From Curvibacter sp. GWA2_64_110 (GTDB taxonomy: Bacteria; Pseudomonadota; Gammaproteobacteria; Burkholderiales; Burkholderiaceae_C): a stretch of DNA of 37,714 bases. Numbering within the stretch: position 1 is the stretch's first letter; each line of letters opens with the position of its first letter. Below, in pieces: positions 27,148 to 37,546 of the stretch. Under the pieces are notes generated by a model, which saw only the letters and a program-made list of their open reading frames with translations, searched no databases and was not told where the DNA came from. The DNA is taken from positions 1-37,714 of the forward strand of contig MGPC01000040.1 in NCBI GenBank assembly GCA_001797315.1, in the 5' to 3' direction. The position numbers were made by a program, and so were the translations under genes.

Positions 27148-28344
27148 TCAGTCCTCCTGCGCCAGGATGGCCAGCGCTGCCAGCAGCTGATCCACATCCT
27201 GCGCCGTGTGCGCGGCCGACAGCGTGATGCGCAAACGCGCCGTGCCGGCCGGCACGGTGGGGGCACGGATTGCGGTAACCCACAGTCCCTGGTCGAACAG
27301 CACCTGCGCCGCCTGCAGTACCTCGGCATTGCCGCCAATCACCAGGGGCTGGATCGCCGTATCGGAAGGCAGTCGTTGCCAGCCGGCACGCACCGGCATG
27401 CTTTCCAGCTGCGCCTGCAAATCCGCCAGATGGGCACGGCGGGCACGCCCTTCCTCGCCGGCAATCAGCTCGACGCTGGTCAGCAGCGCATGCGCCAGCG
27501 CCGGCGGCGCGGCGGTGGTGTAGATGTACGGCCGTGCACGCTGCACCAGCCACTCGATCACGGTCTCGTGCGCAGCGACAAAGGCGCCGCTGACGCCGGC
27601 GGCCTTGCCCAGCGTGCCCATCAGCACCAGCTGCGGCGAGCGCAGCGCAAAATGTTCCAGCGCACCGCGCCCATGCGCGCCCAGCACGCCGAAGCCGTGT
27701 GCATCGTCCACCACCAGCCAGGCGCCATGGCGCTCGCACGCGGCCAGCAGCGCCGGCAACGGGGCGATGTCGCCATCCATGCTGAAGACGCTGTCGCTGA
27801 CAACGATCCGGGTCCTGGCCGTGCTGGCGGCCAGCGCGGCTTCGAGCGCGGCCAGATCGCCGTGCGCATAGACGCTGACCCGCGCGCGCGACAGTCGCGC
27901 CCCGTCGATGATGGAGGCGTGGTTCAGGGCATCGGAAAAAATCTCGGCTTGCGCCGGCTCCGGCGCGGCCAGCGCGCTCAGCAGCGCGAGGTTGGCCATG
28001 TAGCCGGTGCAGAAATACAGCGCACGCGGCTGCGACAGATGCGGCGCCATCAACGCGGCCAGCCGGTCTTCGAGCTGCGCATGCGCGCGCGAGTGGCCGC
28101 CGATCAGATGCGAGCCGCCGCTGCCGGCGCCATAGAGCGAGGCGCCCTGGCGCAGTGCCTCCACGACCTGCGGATGCGACGCCAGGCCCAGGTAGTCGTT
28201 GCTGTTGAAACCCAGCATGCGCCGGCCGTCGACCTCGACCCAGGGGGCGCACGGCGTTGCCACCGTGCGGCGGCGCCGGCGCAGGCCCTGCGCGTCGAGG
28301 GTCTCGATGTGGCGCTGCAGCGCGTCGATCAAGGGCAGGCTCAT
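27148..28344 (-). CDS. bioF: 8-amino-7-oxononanoate synthase
   Basis: 398 residues. PLP enzyme that joins pimeloyl thioester and alanine, the first step of ring formation in biotin synthesis. Motifs: [74 protein letters not shown] and [10 protein letters not shown] with the PLP lysine K247. The ATG overlaps the bioA stop (ATGA), and bioD follows after one base, so the three bio genes are translationally coupled. Length is typical. Confidence 0.96.
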   Translation of the reverse strand: MSLPLIDALQRHIETLDAQGLRRRRRTVATPCAPWVEVDGRRMLGFNSNDYLGLASHPQVVEALRQGASLYGAGSGGSHLIGGHSRAHAQLEDRLAALMAPHLSQPRALYFCTGYMANLALLSALAAPEPAQAEIFSDALNHASIIDGARLSRARVSVYAHGDLAALEAALAASTARTRIVVSDSVFSMDGDIAPLPALLAACERHGAWLVVDDAHGFGVLGAHGRGALEHFALRSPQLVLMGTLGKAAGVSGAFVAAHETVIEWLVQRARPYIYTTAAPPALAHALLTSVELIAGEEGRARRAHLADLQAQLESMPVRAGWQRLPSDTAIQPLVIGGNAEVLQAAQVLFDQGLWVTAIRAPTVPAGTARLRITLSAAHTAQDVDQLLAALAILAQED

Positions 28345-29690
28345 GGGCGCACCACTTCCTCGAACACCTCGCGCGTGCGGCTGGCGAGCCATTCGATCTC
28401 GCCGTCGTCCAGGATGTAGGGCGGCATCAGGTAGACCGTGCGCCCGATCGGGCGCAGCAGCAGTTCGCGCTCCAGCGCCCTGGCAAAAAAACGGCGCGAG
28501 AACGTGGCGGCGGCGGCCGGGTCGTCGACCACGGCATCGAAGGCCCAGATCATGCCGCGCTGGCGCAGGTGCCGCACCTTGTCGTGCGCGGCCAGCGGCG
28601 CCAGCGCCGCCGTCAGGCGCGCAGCCCAGTCGCGGTTGCGTGCCAGCACATCGTCCTGCGCAAAGATGTCCAGCGTGGCCAGCGCCGCACGGCAGGCCAG
28701 CGGGTTGCCGGTATACGAGTGCGAATGCAGGAAGCCGCGCGTCACGTCGGCGTCGTAGAAGGCCTGGTAGATGGCCTCGCGCGTCATCACCAGGGACAGC
28801 GGCAGGTAGCCGCCGCTGATGCCCTTGGACAGGCAGACGAAGTCGGGCCAGATGCCGGCCTGTTCGCAGGCGAAGAACGTGCCGGTGCGGCCGCAGCCCA
28901 CCGCGATCTCGTCGGCGATCAGATGCACCTGATAGCGGTCGCACAGCGCGCGCACTTCCTTCAGGTACAGCGGATCATGCATGGCCATGCCGGTGGCGCA
29001 CTGCACCAGCGGTTCGACGATCACCGCCGCCACCTTGCCGGCGCGCTCCTGCAGCAGCGCCTCCAGCGCGCGCGCGGCACGGCGTGCCACGTCGGCCGGC
29101 GTTTCACCGGCTTGCGCCTGGCGCGCATCGGGCGAAGCCGCCACATGGGCACGCTGGATCAGCGGGCCATAGGCATCGCGGAACAGCGCCACATCGGTCA
29201 CCGCCAGCGCACCGATGGTCTCGCCGTGGTAGCTGCCCGACAGGCAGACGAACTCCTGCTTCTGGCTCTGCCCGGCATTGCGCCAGGCATGGAAGCTCAT
29301 CTTGAGCGCGATCTCCACCGCCGAGGCGCCGTCGGAAGCGTAGAAACAGTGGCCGAGCACGCCGCCGGTCAGGGCCGACAGGCGCTCGGACAGTTCGATC
29401 ACCGGCTCGTGCGTGAAGCCCGCCAGCATGGCGTGCTCCAGCCGGTCGAGCTGGTCCTTCAGCGCGGCGTTGATGCGCGGATTGGCATGCCCGAACAGAT
29501 TGACCCACCAGGAGCTGATGGCATCCAGGTAGCGCCGGCCCTGCACATCGACCAGCCAGGCGCCGCGCCCGTGGCTGACCGGAATCAGCGGCACGGTCTC
29601 GTGGTGCTGCATCTGGGTGCAGGGATGCCAGACGCTGCGCAGGCTGCGCGCGATCCAGTCGGCTGAGGTGACGGAAGTAGGGTCTTTCAA
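28341..29690 (-). CDS. bioA: Adenosylmethionine-8-amino-7-oxononanoate aminotransferase
   Basis: 449 residues if translation begins at the TTG at 29690; no ATG or GTG lies near the expected start, and homologous sequence ([16 protein letters not shown]) begins a dozen residues later. Transfers an amino group from SAM to 8-amino-7-oxononanoate. Motifs: [64 protein letters not shown], and [13 protein letters not shown] with PLP lysine K289. The start lies 56 bases behind the liuB stop, with no terminator or promoter evident in the gap, so bioA is probably read from the liuB promoter. Confidence 0.93.
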   Translation of the reverse strand: MKDPTSVTSADWIARSLRSVWHPCTQMQHHETVPLIPVSHGRGAWLVDVQGRRYLDAISSWWVNLFGHANPRINAALKDQLDRLEHAMLAGFTHEPVIELSERLSALTGGVLGHCFYASDGASAVEIALKMSFHAWRNAGQSQKQEFVCLSGSYHGETIGALAVTDVALFRDAYGPLIQRAHVAASPDARQAQAGETPADVARRAARALEALLQERAGKVAAVIVEPLVQCATGMAMHDPLYLKEVRALCDRYQVHLIADEIAVGCGRTGTFFACEQAGIWPDFVCLSKGISGGYLPLSLVMTREAIYQAFYDADVTRGFLHSHSYTGNPLACRAALATLDIFAQDDVLARNRDWAARLTAALAPLAAHDKVRHLRQRGMIWAFDAVVDDPAAAATFSRRFFARALERELLLRPIGRTVYLMPPYILDDGEIEWLASRTREVFEEVVRP

Positions 29691-29746
29691 TTCGGTTCCG
29701 GATTTGTGGGCGGGCCTGCATTCTGGCAGGCCACAGCCGTCCTGGA

Positions 29747-31354
<1,608 letters not shown>

Positions 31355-31397
31355 GGATGTGCTTTCTGAGCCTTTGCCGGCGTAAAGCCGGGCAGAG

Positions 31398-31419
31398 TTG
31401 ACGTTTACGTAAACGTCAA
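31398..31419. promoter_or_regulatory. Perfect 22-bp palindromic operator before liuB (LiuR-type)
   Basis: Two exact inverted half-sites of TTGACGTTTAC with no spacer. On the minus strand it directly follows CACAAT, a possible -10 of liuB. Motifs of this kind are known for LiuR, a MerR-type regulator of branched-chain amino acid catabolism in proteobacteria; naming LiuR here is inference. It also lies in the leader of the divergent GGDEF-EAL gene. Confidence 0.82.
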
Positions 31420-31533
31420 TTGTGGCAGATTTGAAGGTGCCCACGGAACAAAGGTCTCAGACGCACCACAGCGGTGCGCCAAGTCGGCACGGCACTTGCT
31501 AATCCTACAGTCAGACCTCTTCCGGTACCCGTC

Positions 31534-33684
31534 ATGCCTTCCGCCCACACACGCCCGCGCCGAACCAGTCTGCTCAGCGCCGGCGAACTGGACCGCGCAC
31601 GCGTACTCGACACGCTGGTCAACAACCTGGACGGCATGGCCTACCGCTGCCGCAACGATGCCCACTGGCGCATGATCTTCGTCAGCCAGGGCTGCCTGGG
31701 GCTCACCGGCTACCGGCCGGCCGAACTGGTGGAGAACGCCGCGGTCACCTGGGAGGCGATCACCCACCCGCAGGAGCGGGCCCGCGTGCGCGCGCACATC
31801 GCTGCCGCGCTGCACAGCGGGCAGCGTTTTTCCGTGCAGTACCGCATCATCACGAAATCAGGGCAGGAGAAATGGGTGATCGAACGCGGCGTTCCTGTTG
31901 CCGACGAACAGGGCGAAATCGTGATCGAGGGTTTCATCGAAGATGTGACGTCTCAGCGCGAGATGCTGGAAGCGCTCGAGCAGGCCGAACTGCGCTACCG
32001 CAACATCTTCGAGCACGCCTCCGAAGGCATCTTCCAGACCACGCCCGACGGCCGTTACCTGGCCGCCAATCCGGCGCTGGCACGCATCTACGGTTATGCC
32101 AGTCCGCAAGCACTGATCGCCAACCTGGACGACATCGGGCGCCAGCTCTACGTGCGCCCGAGCCAGCGCGAGCGCTTTCGCCAGCTGATGGAACAGCAGG
32201 GCGAAGTGCTCAACTTCGAGTCCGAGATCTACCGGCAGGACGGCTCGCGCATCTGGATTTCGGAAAACGCCCACATCGTGCGCGACGCCAGCGGCAAGGC
32301 GCTTTATTACGAAGGCACGGTGCAGGACATCTCGGAACGGCGGCATTACCAGGAGCAGCTCGAACGCCAGGCCAACCACGACATGCTGACCGGCCTGCCC
32401 AACCGCATCCTGCTGGGTGACCGCGTCGAGCAGGGCATCGCCCGCGCCGCCCGGCTGGGTTATTACCTGACGGTGGTGTTCATCGACCTCGACAACTTCA
32501 AGTTCATCAACGACAGCCTGGGCCATGGTGCCGGCGACAAGCTGCTCAAGGAGATCGCCGACCGCCTCCGGCACTGCGTGCGCAACTCCGACACCGTGGC
32601 GCGGCTCGGCGGCGATGAGTTCGTGCTGCTGCTGAACGACCATTTCCGCGTCAGCACCGTCATCTCGCAGCTGCGGCGCGTGCTGAACGAGATTGCCCAG
32701 CCGGTGCTGCTGTCCGGGCGCGAATTCCACATCGGCGCCAGCCTGGGCGTTGCGCTCTATCCGGCCGACGGCGAAGATTCGGCCAGCTTGCTCAAGCACG
32801 CCGACGTTGCCATGTACGCCGCCAAGAGCCGCGGCCGCAACAACTTCCAGTTTTTCACCAGCGAACTCAACCGCGAGGCCGATGAACGGCTCAACCTGGA
32901 AACGGCACTGCGCCTGGCCATCGAGCGCGACGAGTTCGAGGTGCACTACCAGCCCAAGTTCGACCACCGCCGCCGCATCGTCGGCGTGGAGGCGCTGGCG
33001 CGCTGGTTCCACCCCGAATACGGCGCCGTCAGTCCCGACCGCTTCATCCCGATTGCCGAAGAAACCGGCCTGATCCTGCCGCTGACCAGCGCCATCCTGC
33101 GCCGCGCCTTTGCCGCTGCGTACAGCTGGAACCGTCAGCGCACCACCCCGCTGCGCATGGCAGTCAACCTGTCGCCGCGCCTGTTCCTGAGCGGCGACAT
33201 CGTGACCCACGTGGCCGGACTGCTGGACGAGGCCCGGTTGCCGGCCGCGCAGGTCGAGCTGGAAATCACCGAGACCGTGTTCATGGGCGACGGCGACCGC
33301 GCCATCACCACGCTGGGCCGCTTCAAGGACCTGGGCGTCAACCTGGCCATGGACGACTTCGGCACCGGCTACTCGTCGCTGAGCTACCTGCGGCGCTTTC
33401 CGCTCGATATCATCAAGATCGACCGCTCGCTGGTCACCGGCATCGAGCACGAGGAAGAGGTGGCGATGATCGCGCGCGCCGTCATCTCGCTCGGCCAGAG
33501 CCTGCGCAAGACCGTGGTGGCCGAGGGTGTGGAGAACCAGGCGCAGTTCGACTTCCTGCGCTACCAGGGCTGCCACGAATTCCAGGGCTACCTGCTGTCA
33601 CGGCCCCTGCCGCAGCAGGAGCTGACACGCCTGCTCAATGCGGACAGCCCGGGCGCAACGCCAACCTCATCCAAGCCCGGCTGA
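31534..33684 (+). CDS. PAS-PAS-GGDEF-EAL cyclic di-GMP turnover protein
   Basis: 716 residues from ATG at 31534; an in-frame start at 31474 would add 20. Two PAS domains (about 15-145 and 150-275) precede a GGDEF diguanylate cyclase domain (about 285-445) and an EAL phosphodiesterase domain (about 455-705). GGDEF is intact near 358, with the inhibitory RxxD site (RNSD) five residues before it. The EAL motif reads VEALAR near 484, and later catalytic segments are present (NLSPRLF, ELEITETVFMGD, AMDDFGTGYSSLSYL, KIDRSLV, VVAEGVE). Both activities may work. No membrane segment is seen, so it is probably a cytoplasmic sensor. It diverges from liuB and its leader holds the palindromic operator. 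Confidence 0.93.
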   Translation: MPSAHTRPRRTSLLSAGELDRARVLDTLVNNLDGMAYRCRNDAHWRMIFVSQGCLGLTGYRPAELVENAAVTWEAITHPQERARVRAHIAAALHSGQRFSVQYRIITKSGQEKWVIERGVPVADEQGEIVIEGFIEDVTSQREMLEALEQAELRYRNIFEHASEGIFQTTPDGRYLAANPALARIYGYASPQALIANLDDIGRQLYVRPSQRERFRQLMEQQGEVLNFESEIYRQDGSRIWISENAHIVRDASGKALYYEGTVQDISERRHYQEQLERQANHDMLTGLPNRILLGDRVEQGIARAARLGYYLTVVFIDLDNFKFINDSLGHGAGDKLLKEIADRLRHCVRNSDTVARLGGDEFVLLLNDHFRVSTVISQLRRVLNEIAQPVLLSGREFHIGASLGVALYPADGEDSASLLKHADVAMYAAKSRGRNNFQFFTSELNREADERLNLETALRLAIERDEFEVHYQPKFDHRRRIVGVEALARWFHPEYGAVSPDRFIPIAEETGLILPLTSAILRRAFAAAYSWNRQRTTPLRMAVNLSPRLFLSGDIVTHVAGLLDEARLPAAQVELEITETVFMGDGDRAITTLGRFKDLGVNLAMDDFGTGYSSLSYLRRFPLDIIKIDRSLVTGIEHEEEVAMIARAVISLGQSLRKTVVAEGVENQAQFDFLRYQGCHEFQGYLLSRPLPQQELTRLLNADSPGATPTSSKPG

Positions 33685-33702
33685 AACAGCCTGACGCTCT
33701 CT

Positions 33703-34353
33703 TCAACGCAGCACGTCAGGCAGCTGTGCCATGTCGCCGAACACCTCGACGGCACCCGCGCGGCGGAACACCTCGGCATCGCCTTGCGGCACGTAGGCAA
33801 ACACCGTGGCGCCGGCCGCCACCCCGGCGGCAACGCCGGTCAGCGTGTCTTCCACCACGGCGCAGCGTTGCGGAGGCGCAGCCAGGGCGGCGGCGGCGGC
33901 CAGGTAGACGTCCGGGTGCGGCTTGGAGCGCGGCAGCTCGTGGCCGCTGAAGATGCGACCGGCGAAGTAGTCGAACAGGCCGACCTTGCGCAACTGCAGT
34001 TCGACCTTGTGGCGGTCGGCGCCCGAGGCGCAAGCAATGCGCGCATCATGCCGGGCATGGACTTCGTGCACCGCCGCGTGTGCGTTGGCAATGACGCTCA
34101 GTTCGGCCTCCAGCGCCGCATTGCGCCGCTGGCGAAAACCAGCCAGCCACTCCTCGGTCAGCGGCTGGCCGGTGTGGCGTTCGATGCGCACCTGCTCGTC
34201 CTTGACCGCCTTGCCGACGAAGATGCGCCAGCACTCCTCGGCCGTCAGCACCCAGCCGCGCTCGGCCAGCATGTCGCGCAGCACACGGTTGACGATGGGC
34301 TCGGAGTCCACCAGCACGCCGTCGCAATCGAACAGAACCGCATCGAATCGCAT
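33703..34353 (-). CDS. HAD-superfamily IA hydrolase (phosphoglycolate / sugar-phosphate phosphatase type)
   Basis: 216 residues from ATG at 34353; a GTG lies one codon upstream. HAD motifs: DCDGVLVDSEPI (motif I, two aspartates near residue 8), CASGADRHKVE (motif II), SKPHPDVYL (motif III lysine) and VVEDTLTGVAAG (motif IV). A helical cap lies between motifs I and II. The pattern fits the beta-phosphoglucomutase/phosphatase group; substrate unknown. Converges on the GGDEF-EAL gene (18 bases apart). A dispersed repeat (34365-34416) makes up its leader, and no strong ribosome site is visible. Confidence 0.87.
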   Translation of the reverse strand: MRFDAVLFDCDGVLVDSEPIVNRVLRDMLAERGWVLTAEECWRIFVGKAVKDEQVRIERHTGQPLTEEWLAGFRQRRNAALEAELSVIANAHAAVHEVHARHDARIACASGADRHKVELQLRKVGLFDYFAGRIFSGHELPRSKPHPDVYLAAAAALAAPPQRCAVVEDTLTGVAAGVAAGATVFAYVPQGDAEVFRRAGAVEVFGDMAQLPDVLR

Positions 34354-34364
34354 CACACCAAATC

Positions 34365-34416
34365 ACTATAAATTTGATAGCAACTTGCGCAGTATTGACG
34401 AGGGCCAGTCATCGAT
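34365..34416 (+). repeat. Hairpin/GCGCA dispersed repeat, copy 5 (between ychJ and the HAD gene)
   Basis: Stem CTAT/ATAG (34366-34380) followed by CAACTT-GCGCA-GTATTGACGAGGGC. The only intergenic copy. It begins two bases before the ychJ stop position and fills the gap to the HAD gene, where on the minus strand it carries a TATAGT that could act as a -10. Confidence 0.78.
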
Positions 34417-34417
34417 T

Positions 34418-34828
34418 TCACCGATGATCGCCATCGACGTAGTACCAGCGGCCGTCTTCGCGCACAAAGCGGCTGCGCTCGTGCAGGCGCACGGCGCGGC
34501 CGGACGGCTCGCGCAGCCGGGCGACAAACTCGACCTCGGCATGGTCGTCGTCGATCACCTGATGGTCGCGCACCTCCAGCCCCAGCCATTTGACGCCGGC
34601 ATCGAAGCTCACCCGCGACGGCCGCTTGCTGGTTTGCCAGGTGGCGCGCAGGTAGTCGGCGCGCTCCCGCATGAAGGCCGTGTAACGCGAGCGCATCAGC
34701 GCCTCGGCATCGGGCGCCGGCGTGCCGTCAAAATCGTCGACGTAGCGGCCACAGCACTGCGCATAGGGCAGGGCACGGCCGGCCGCATCGCAGCGGCCAC
34801 AAGGGCAATCAACAACTGGCACCGCCAT
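34418..34828 (-). CDS. ychJ: YchJ family (UPF0225) protein
   Basis: 136 residues from ATG at 34828, overlapping the rhodanese stop (ATGA). The N-terminus has the SEC-C-like metal-binding cysteines (CPCGRCDAAG ... YAQCCGRYV), followed by the family body LMRSRYTAFMRERADYLRATWQTSKRP, WLGLEVRDHQ, HERSRFVREDGRWYYVDGD. Function is not established; the fold is an NTF2-like domain with a small zinc site. Coupled to the upstream rhodanese gene. Its stop lies two bases from a dispersed repeat. Confidence 0.88.
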   Translation of the reverse strand: MAVPVVDCPCGRCDAAGRALPYAQCCGRYVDDFDGTPAPDAEALMRSRYTAFMRERADYLRATWQTSKRPSRVSFDAGVKWLGLEVRDHQVIDDDHAEVEFVARLREPSGRAVRLHERSRFVREDGRWYYVDGDHR

Positions 34829-35241
34829 CAGCCCTTTTTCGCCTTGCGCTCTTCCAGTGTCTCCACCGGCCCGCCCTGCTTGACCCACTCGGCAAAACCG
34901 CCGTCGATGTGGGCCACATTGGTCATGCCCATGTCCTGCAAGGTCTTGGTGGCCAGCGCGCTGCGCCAGCCGGCGCCGCAGAACAGGATGAAGTGCTTGC
35001 TCTCGTCGGCCCACATCGGCTTGTGGTAGGGCGATTCCGGGTCGACCCAGAACTCCAGCATGCAGCGCGGCGCGTGGGTGCTGCCGGTGACGGTGCCGTC
35101 CTTCAGCTCGCGCACGTCGCGGATGTCGACGATGTGCACCTTGGGGTCGTCCAGCATGGCCAGCACCTCGGGCACGGTGTAGGTCTTGACCTCGGCCATG
35201 GCCTCGTCGACGAGGGCGCGGAATCCTTTGGTAATGGGCAT
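34828..35241 (-). CDS. Rhodanese-domain protein
   Basis: 137 residues from ATG at 35241 with GGAG about eight bases upstream. Single rhodanese domain: HIVDIRDVRELKDGTVTGSTHAPR, then the active-site loop CGAGWRS with C88 as the persulfide-carrying residue, then GMTNVAHIDGGFAEWVKQGGPVE. Such proteins move sulfane sulfur in the cytoplasm; acceptor unknown. The unusual FCGAGWRSALATKTL loop is common among bacterial single-domain forms. Overlaps ychJ; diverges from the 69-residue gene across 168 bases that hold no recognisable operator. Confidence 0.9.
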   Translation of the reverse strand: MPITKGFRALVDEAMAEVKTYTVPEVLAMLDDPKVHIVDIRDVRELKDGTVTGSTHAPRCMLEFWVDPESPYHKPMWADESKHFILFCGAGWRSALATKTLQDMGMTNVAHIDGGFAEWVKQGGPVETLEERKAKKG

Positions 35242-35409
35242 GGTGTGTCTCCGGAATGGGGGGGATGCAGCCCCGATGAGGCCGCCCGGGAAGCGTGTAC
35301 AAATTGTCGCACGGCCGACCGCCGAGAGAGCACCCCATGCTCCCATCGGGAACGTTCCGTGCCGGTCCTCCGTCTGAAGTATCATCGCCGCCGACTTGAA
35401 TTGAGAGAC

Positions 35410-35619
35410 ATGGCAAACGAAGTTGGATCCATCAGACATGCAGGCGCGTCCACCGCGGTCAAGGGACTGGTCAGTTCCCGGCCGCTGACGCCCCGCGTCT
35501 CGACCTACGACCCTTACGCCGACGCCCAGGCGCGCCGGCAGGCCAAGGCCGAGCAGATGCAGATCATCCTCAACACCATGGGCCAGCCCACCGGCCGGCT
35601 GATCAGCTTTATCGTCTGA
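35410..35619 (+). CDS. Hypothetical protein, 69 residues
   Basis: ATG at 35410 (MANEVGSIRHAGASTAVKG). Not recognised. Small, with a basic helical stretch (DAQARRQAKAEQMQIILNTM) and a hydrophobic end GRLISFIV; no signal peptide or membrane helix. A TATCAT box near 35380 may be its -10, without a convincing -35. It stands alone between the divergent rhodanese gene and the convergent acyl-CoA dehydrogenase gene (24 bases away). Codon use matches its neighbours, which supports a real gene. Confidence 0.6.
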   Translation: MANEVGSIRHAGASTAVKGLVSSRPLTPRVSTYDPYADAQARRQAKAEQMQIILNTMGQPTGRLISFIV

Positions 35620-35643
35620 CGACAACCGGAGCGGGCCAGCCGC

Positions 35644-36774
35644 TCAAGCCAGCGCGCGCTGGATCAGGATCTTCTGCACATCCGAAGTGCCTTCGTAGAT
35701 CTGGCACACCCGCACGTCGCGGTAGATGCGCTCGACCGGGAAGTCGCTCACATAACCGTAGCCACCCAGCGTCTGGATGGCGGTGCTGCACACCGCTTCG
35801 GCCATCTCGCTGGCAAACAGCTTGGCCATGGCGGCTTCCTTCAGGCAGGGCTGGCCGGCATCGCGCAGCGCCGCGGCGTGCCAGACCAGCTGGCGTGCCG
35901 CTTCGATCTTCGTTGCGCACTCGGCCAGGCGGAACCCGACGGCCTGGTGGTTGAAGATCGGCAGGCCGAAACTCTCGCGCTGCTTCGCGTAGTCGAGCGC
36001 CACCTCGAACGCGCTGCGCGCCATGCCGATGCTTTGCGCCGCGATGCCGATGCGCCCGCCTTCCAAGGCGCCAAGCGCAATCTTGTAGCCCTCGCCCTCG
36101 CTGCCGATCAGGTTCTCGGCCGGGATGCGGCAGTTGTCGAAGTTGATCTGCGCCGTGTCGCTGGAATGCTGGCCCAGCTTGTCTTCCAGGCGCGCCACCA
36201 CATAACCCGGCGCGTCGGTCGGCACCAGAAAGGCGCTCATGCCCTTCTTGCCGGCCCCCTTGTCGGTGACGGCGATGACGATGGCCACATCACCGTTCTG
36301 GCCGCTGGTGATGAACTGCTTGACGCCGTTGATCACATAACCGTCGCCGTTTTTCTCGGCCGTGGTGCGCAGCGACGAGGCGTCGGAGCCGACGTGCGGC
36401 TCGGTCAGGCAAAAGGCGCCGAGCAGCTGGCCTTGCGCCAGCGGCGTCAGCCAGCGCTTCTTCTGTTGCGCGTTGCCGTAGCGCATGAGGATGGCGTTGA
36501 CCGGACAGTTGGTGACGGAAATCGCGGTGCTGGTGCCACCGTCGCCGGCGGCAATCTCTTCCAGCACCAGCGCCAGCGTCAGGTAGTCCAGGTTGGCGCC
36601 GCCGAACTCTTCCGGCACGCAGATGCCGTAGGCACCCAGCGCGGCCAGCCCCTGGTGTGCGTCCTTCGGGAAATGGTGCTCCTTGTCCCAGCGTGCCGCG
36701 TTGGGCCACAGCTCTTGTTGGGCAAACGCGCGCACCGCGTCGCGGATCATTTCCTGGTCTTGGGTCAGCAGCAT
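35644..36774 (-). CDS. Acyl-CoA dehydrogenase (short/branched-chain type)
   Basis: 376 residues. FAD enzyme that makes the alpha-beta double bond in acyl-CoA, passing electrons to ETF. Motifs: LGAYGICVPEEFGGANLDY, AFCLTEPHVGSDASSLRTTA, VINGVKQFITSGQNGD, GALEGGRIGIAAQSIGMA, and IQTLGGYGYVSDFPVERIYRD followed by QIYEGTSDVQKI with the catalytic base E361. That glutamate position fits short-chain and 2-methyl-branched-chain enzymes and argues against isovaleryl-CoA dehydrogenase, whose base lies elsewhere. A 22-bp operator like that of liuB sits 20 bases before the ATG, tying it to branched-chain catabolism. Confidence 0.92.
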   Translation of the reverse strand: MLLTQDQEMIRDAVRAFAQQELWPNAARWDKEHHFPKDAHQGLAALGAYGICVPEEFGGANLDYLTLALVLEEIAAGDGGTSTAISVTNCPVNAILMRYGNAQQKKRWLTPLAQGQLLGAFCLTEPHVGSDASSLRTTAEKNGDGYVINGVKQFITSGQNGDVAIVIAVTDKGAGKKGMSAFLVPTDAPGYVVARLEDKLGQHSSDTAQINFDNCRIPAENLIGSEGEGYKIALGALEGGRIGIAAQSIGMARSAFEVALDYAKQRESFGLPIFNHQAVGFRLAECATKIEAARQLVWHAAALRDAGQPCLKEAAMAKLFASEMAEAVCSTAIQTLGGYGYVSDFPVERIYRDVRVCQIYEGTSDVQKILIQRALA

Positions 36775-36793
36775 GGGTCGGCTCTCGGTTGAA

Positions 36794-36815
36794 TTGACGT
36801 TTACGTCAACGTCAA
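36794..36815. promoter_or_regulatory. Near-perfect 22-bp palindromic operator before the acyl-CoA dehydrogenase gene
   Basis: Half-sites TTGACGTTTAC and, on the other strand, TTGACGTTGAC; one mismatched pair. Same length and layout as 31398-31419. On the minus strand it directly follows CATAAT, a possible -10 box, as the liuB site follows CACAAT. Confidence 0.82.
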
Positions 36816-36861
36816 TTATGCCGGTTTGGCCTGTCCTGATTTGCGCTGACCGACGTGGAGA

Positions 36862-37536
36862 TCAGAACGAGTCGTAACGCCGACCGTCGTGATGCAGAAA
36901 CGCGCCCTTGTGCGCAGGCGTCAGGCCGGCAAGGGTGCGACGCATGTCGGCCACGCTCTCCTGCACCGACAAAGGGGCACCGGTGCCGCCCATGTCGGTT
37001 CGCACCCAGCCCGGGCACAGCGCCACTAGGATGACGCCCGGGTAGTCGTGCTGGGCGGCCACCACCGCCATGTTGAGCGCCGCCTTGCTGACACGGTAGG
37101 TCCAGCCGAAGCTGGACTCGACCGCACCGATCTGCCCCATGCCGCTGGTGATGAAAGCGAATTTGCCGCCGTGGCGCGAAGCCGCCACCAACGGCGCCAC
37201 CTGCGGGATGGCCTGCATGGCGCCCAGCACATTGGTGTGCAGCACGCGGTCGAACTCGGGCTGTGTCGGCGGCGTATCGGCACCGCTGGTGCTGTAGACG
37301 CCGGCCACGTAGAGCGCCAGGTCGATCTCCTCGCCATCGAGCTGCCAGGCCAGGCCGCTGATGCTGGCCGGGTCGGCCACGTCGAGCTTGAGCGCCGTGG
37401 CACCGAGCTCGCGCAAGCGCGCCAGGCCGGCGGCATCGCGCGCCGTGGCGATGACACGCTCACCCGCCTCGGCGTATTGCCGCACGAACTCCAGGCCGAT
37501 GCCGCGCGAGGCGCCAAGGACCAGGATCGTAGCCAT
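36862..37536 (-). CDS. SDR-family oxidoreductase
   Basis: 224 residues. Classical short-chain dehydrogenase fold: NAD(P) motif GASRGIG (8-14), YVAGV for the NAG region (altered), catalytic S131, and YRVSK (Y147, K151), then CPGWVRTDMGG. The arginine after the glycine motif suggests NADPH. Substrate unknown; the csgA/sniffer-like subgroup looks closest. It follows the chemotaxis-receptor end by 10 bases and precedes the acyl-CoA dehydrogenase gene by 87 bases that hold the palindromic operator. Confidence 0.9.
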   Translation of the reverse strand: MATILVLGASRGIGLEFVRQYAEAGERVIATARDAAGLARLRELGATALKLDVADPASISGLAWQLDGEEIDLALYVAGVYSTSGADTPPTQPEFDRVLHTNVLGAMQAIPQVAPLVAASRHGGKFAFITSGMGQIGAVESSFGWTYRVSKAALNMAVVAAQHDYPGVILVALCPGWVRTDMGGTGAPLSVQESVADMRRTLAGLTPAHKGAFLHHDGRRYDSF

Positions 37537-37546
37537 GGGGAATCCT

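Noticed and set aside
31355-31444. Longer liuB start
   Set aside because: It would translate through the palindromic operator, and the added residues have no family counterpart.
35644-36774. Isovaleryl-CoA dehydrogenase (liuA)
   Set aside because: The operator suggested it, but the glutamate in the YEGT motif fits short- or branched-chain acyl-CoA dehydrogenases rather than isovaleryl-CoA dehydrogenase.
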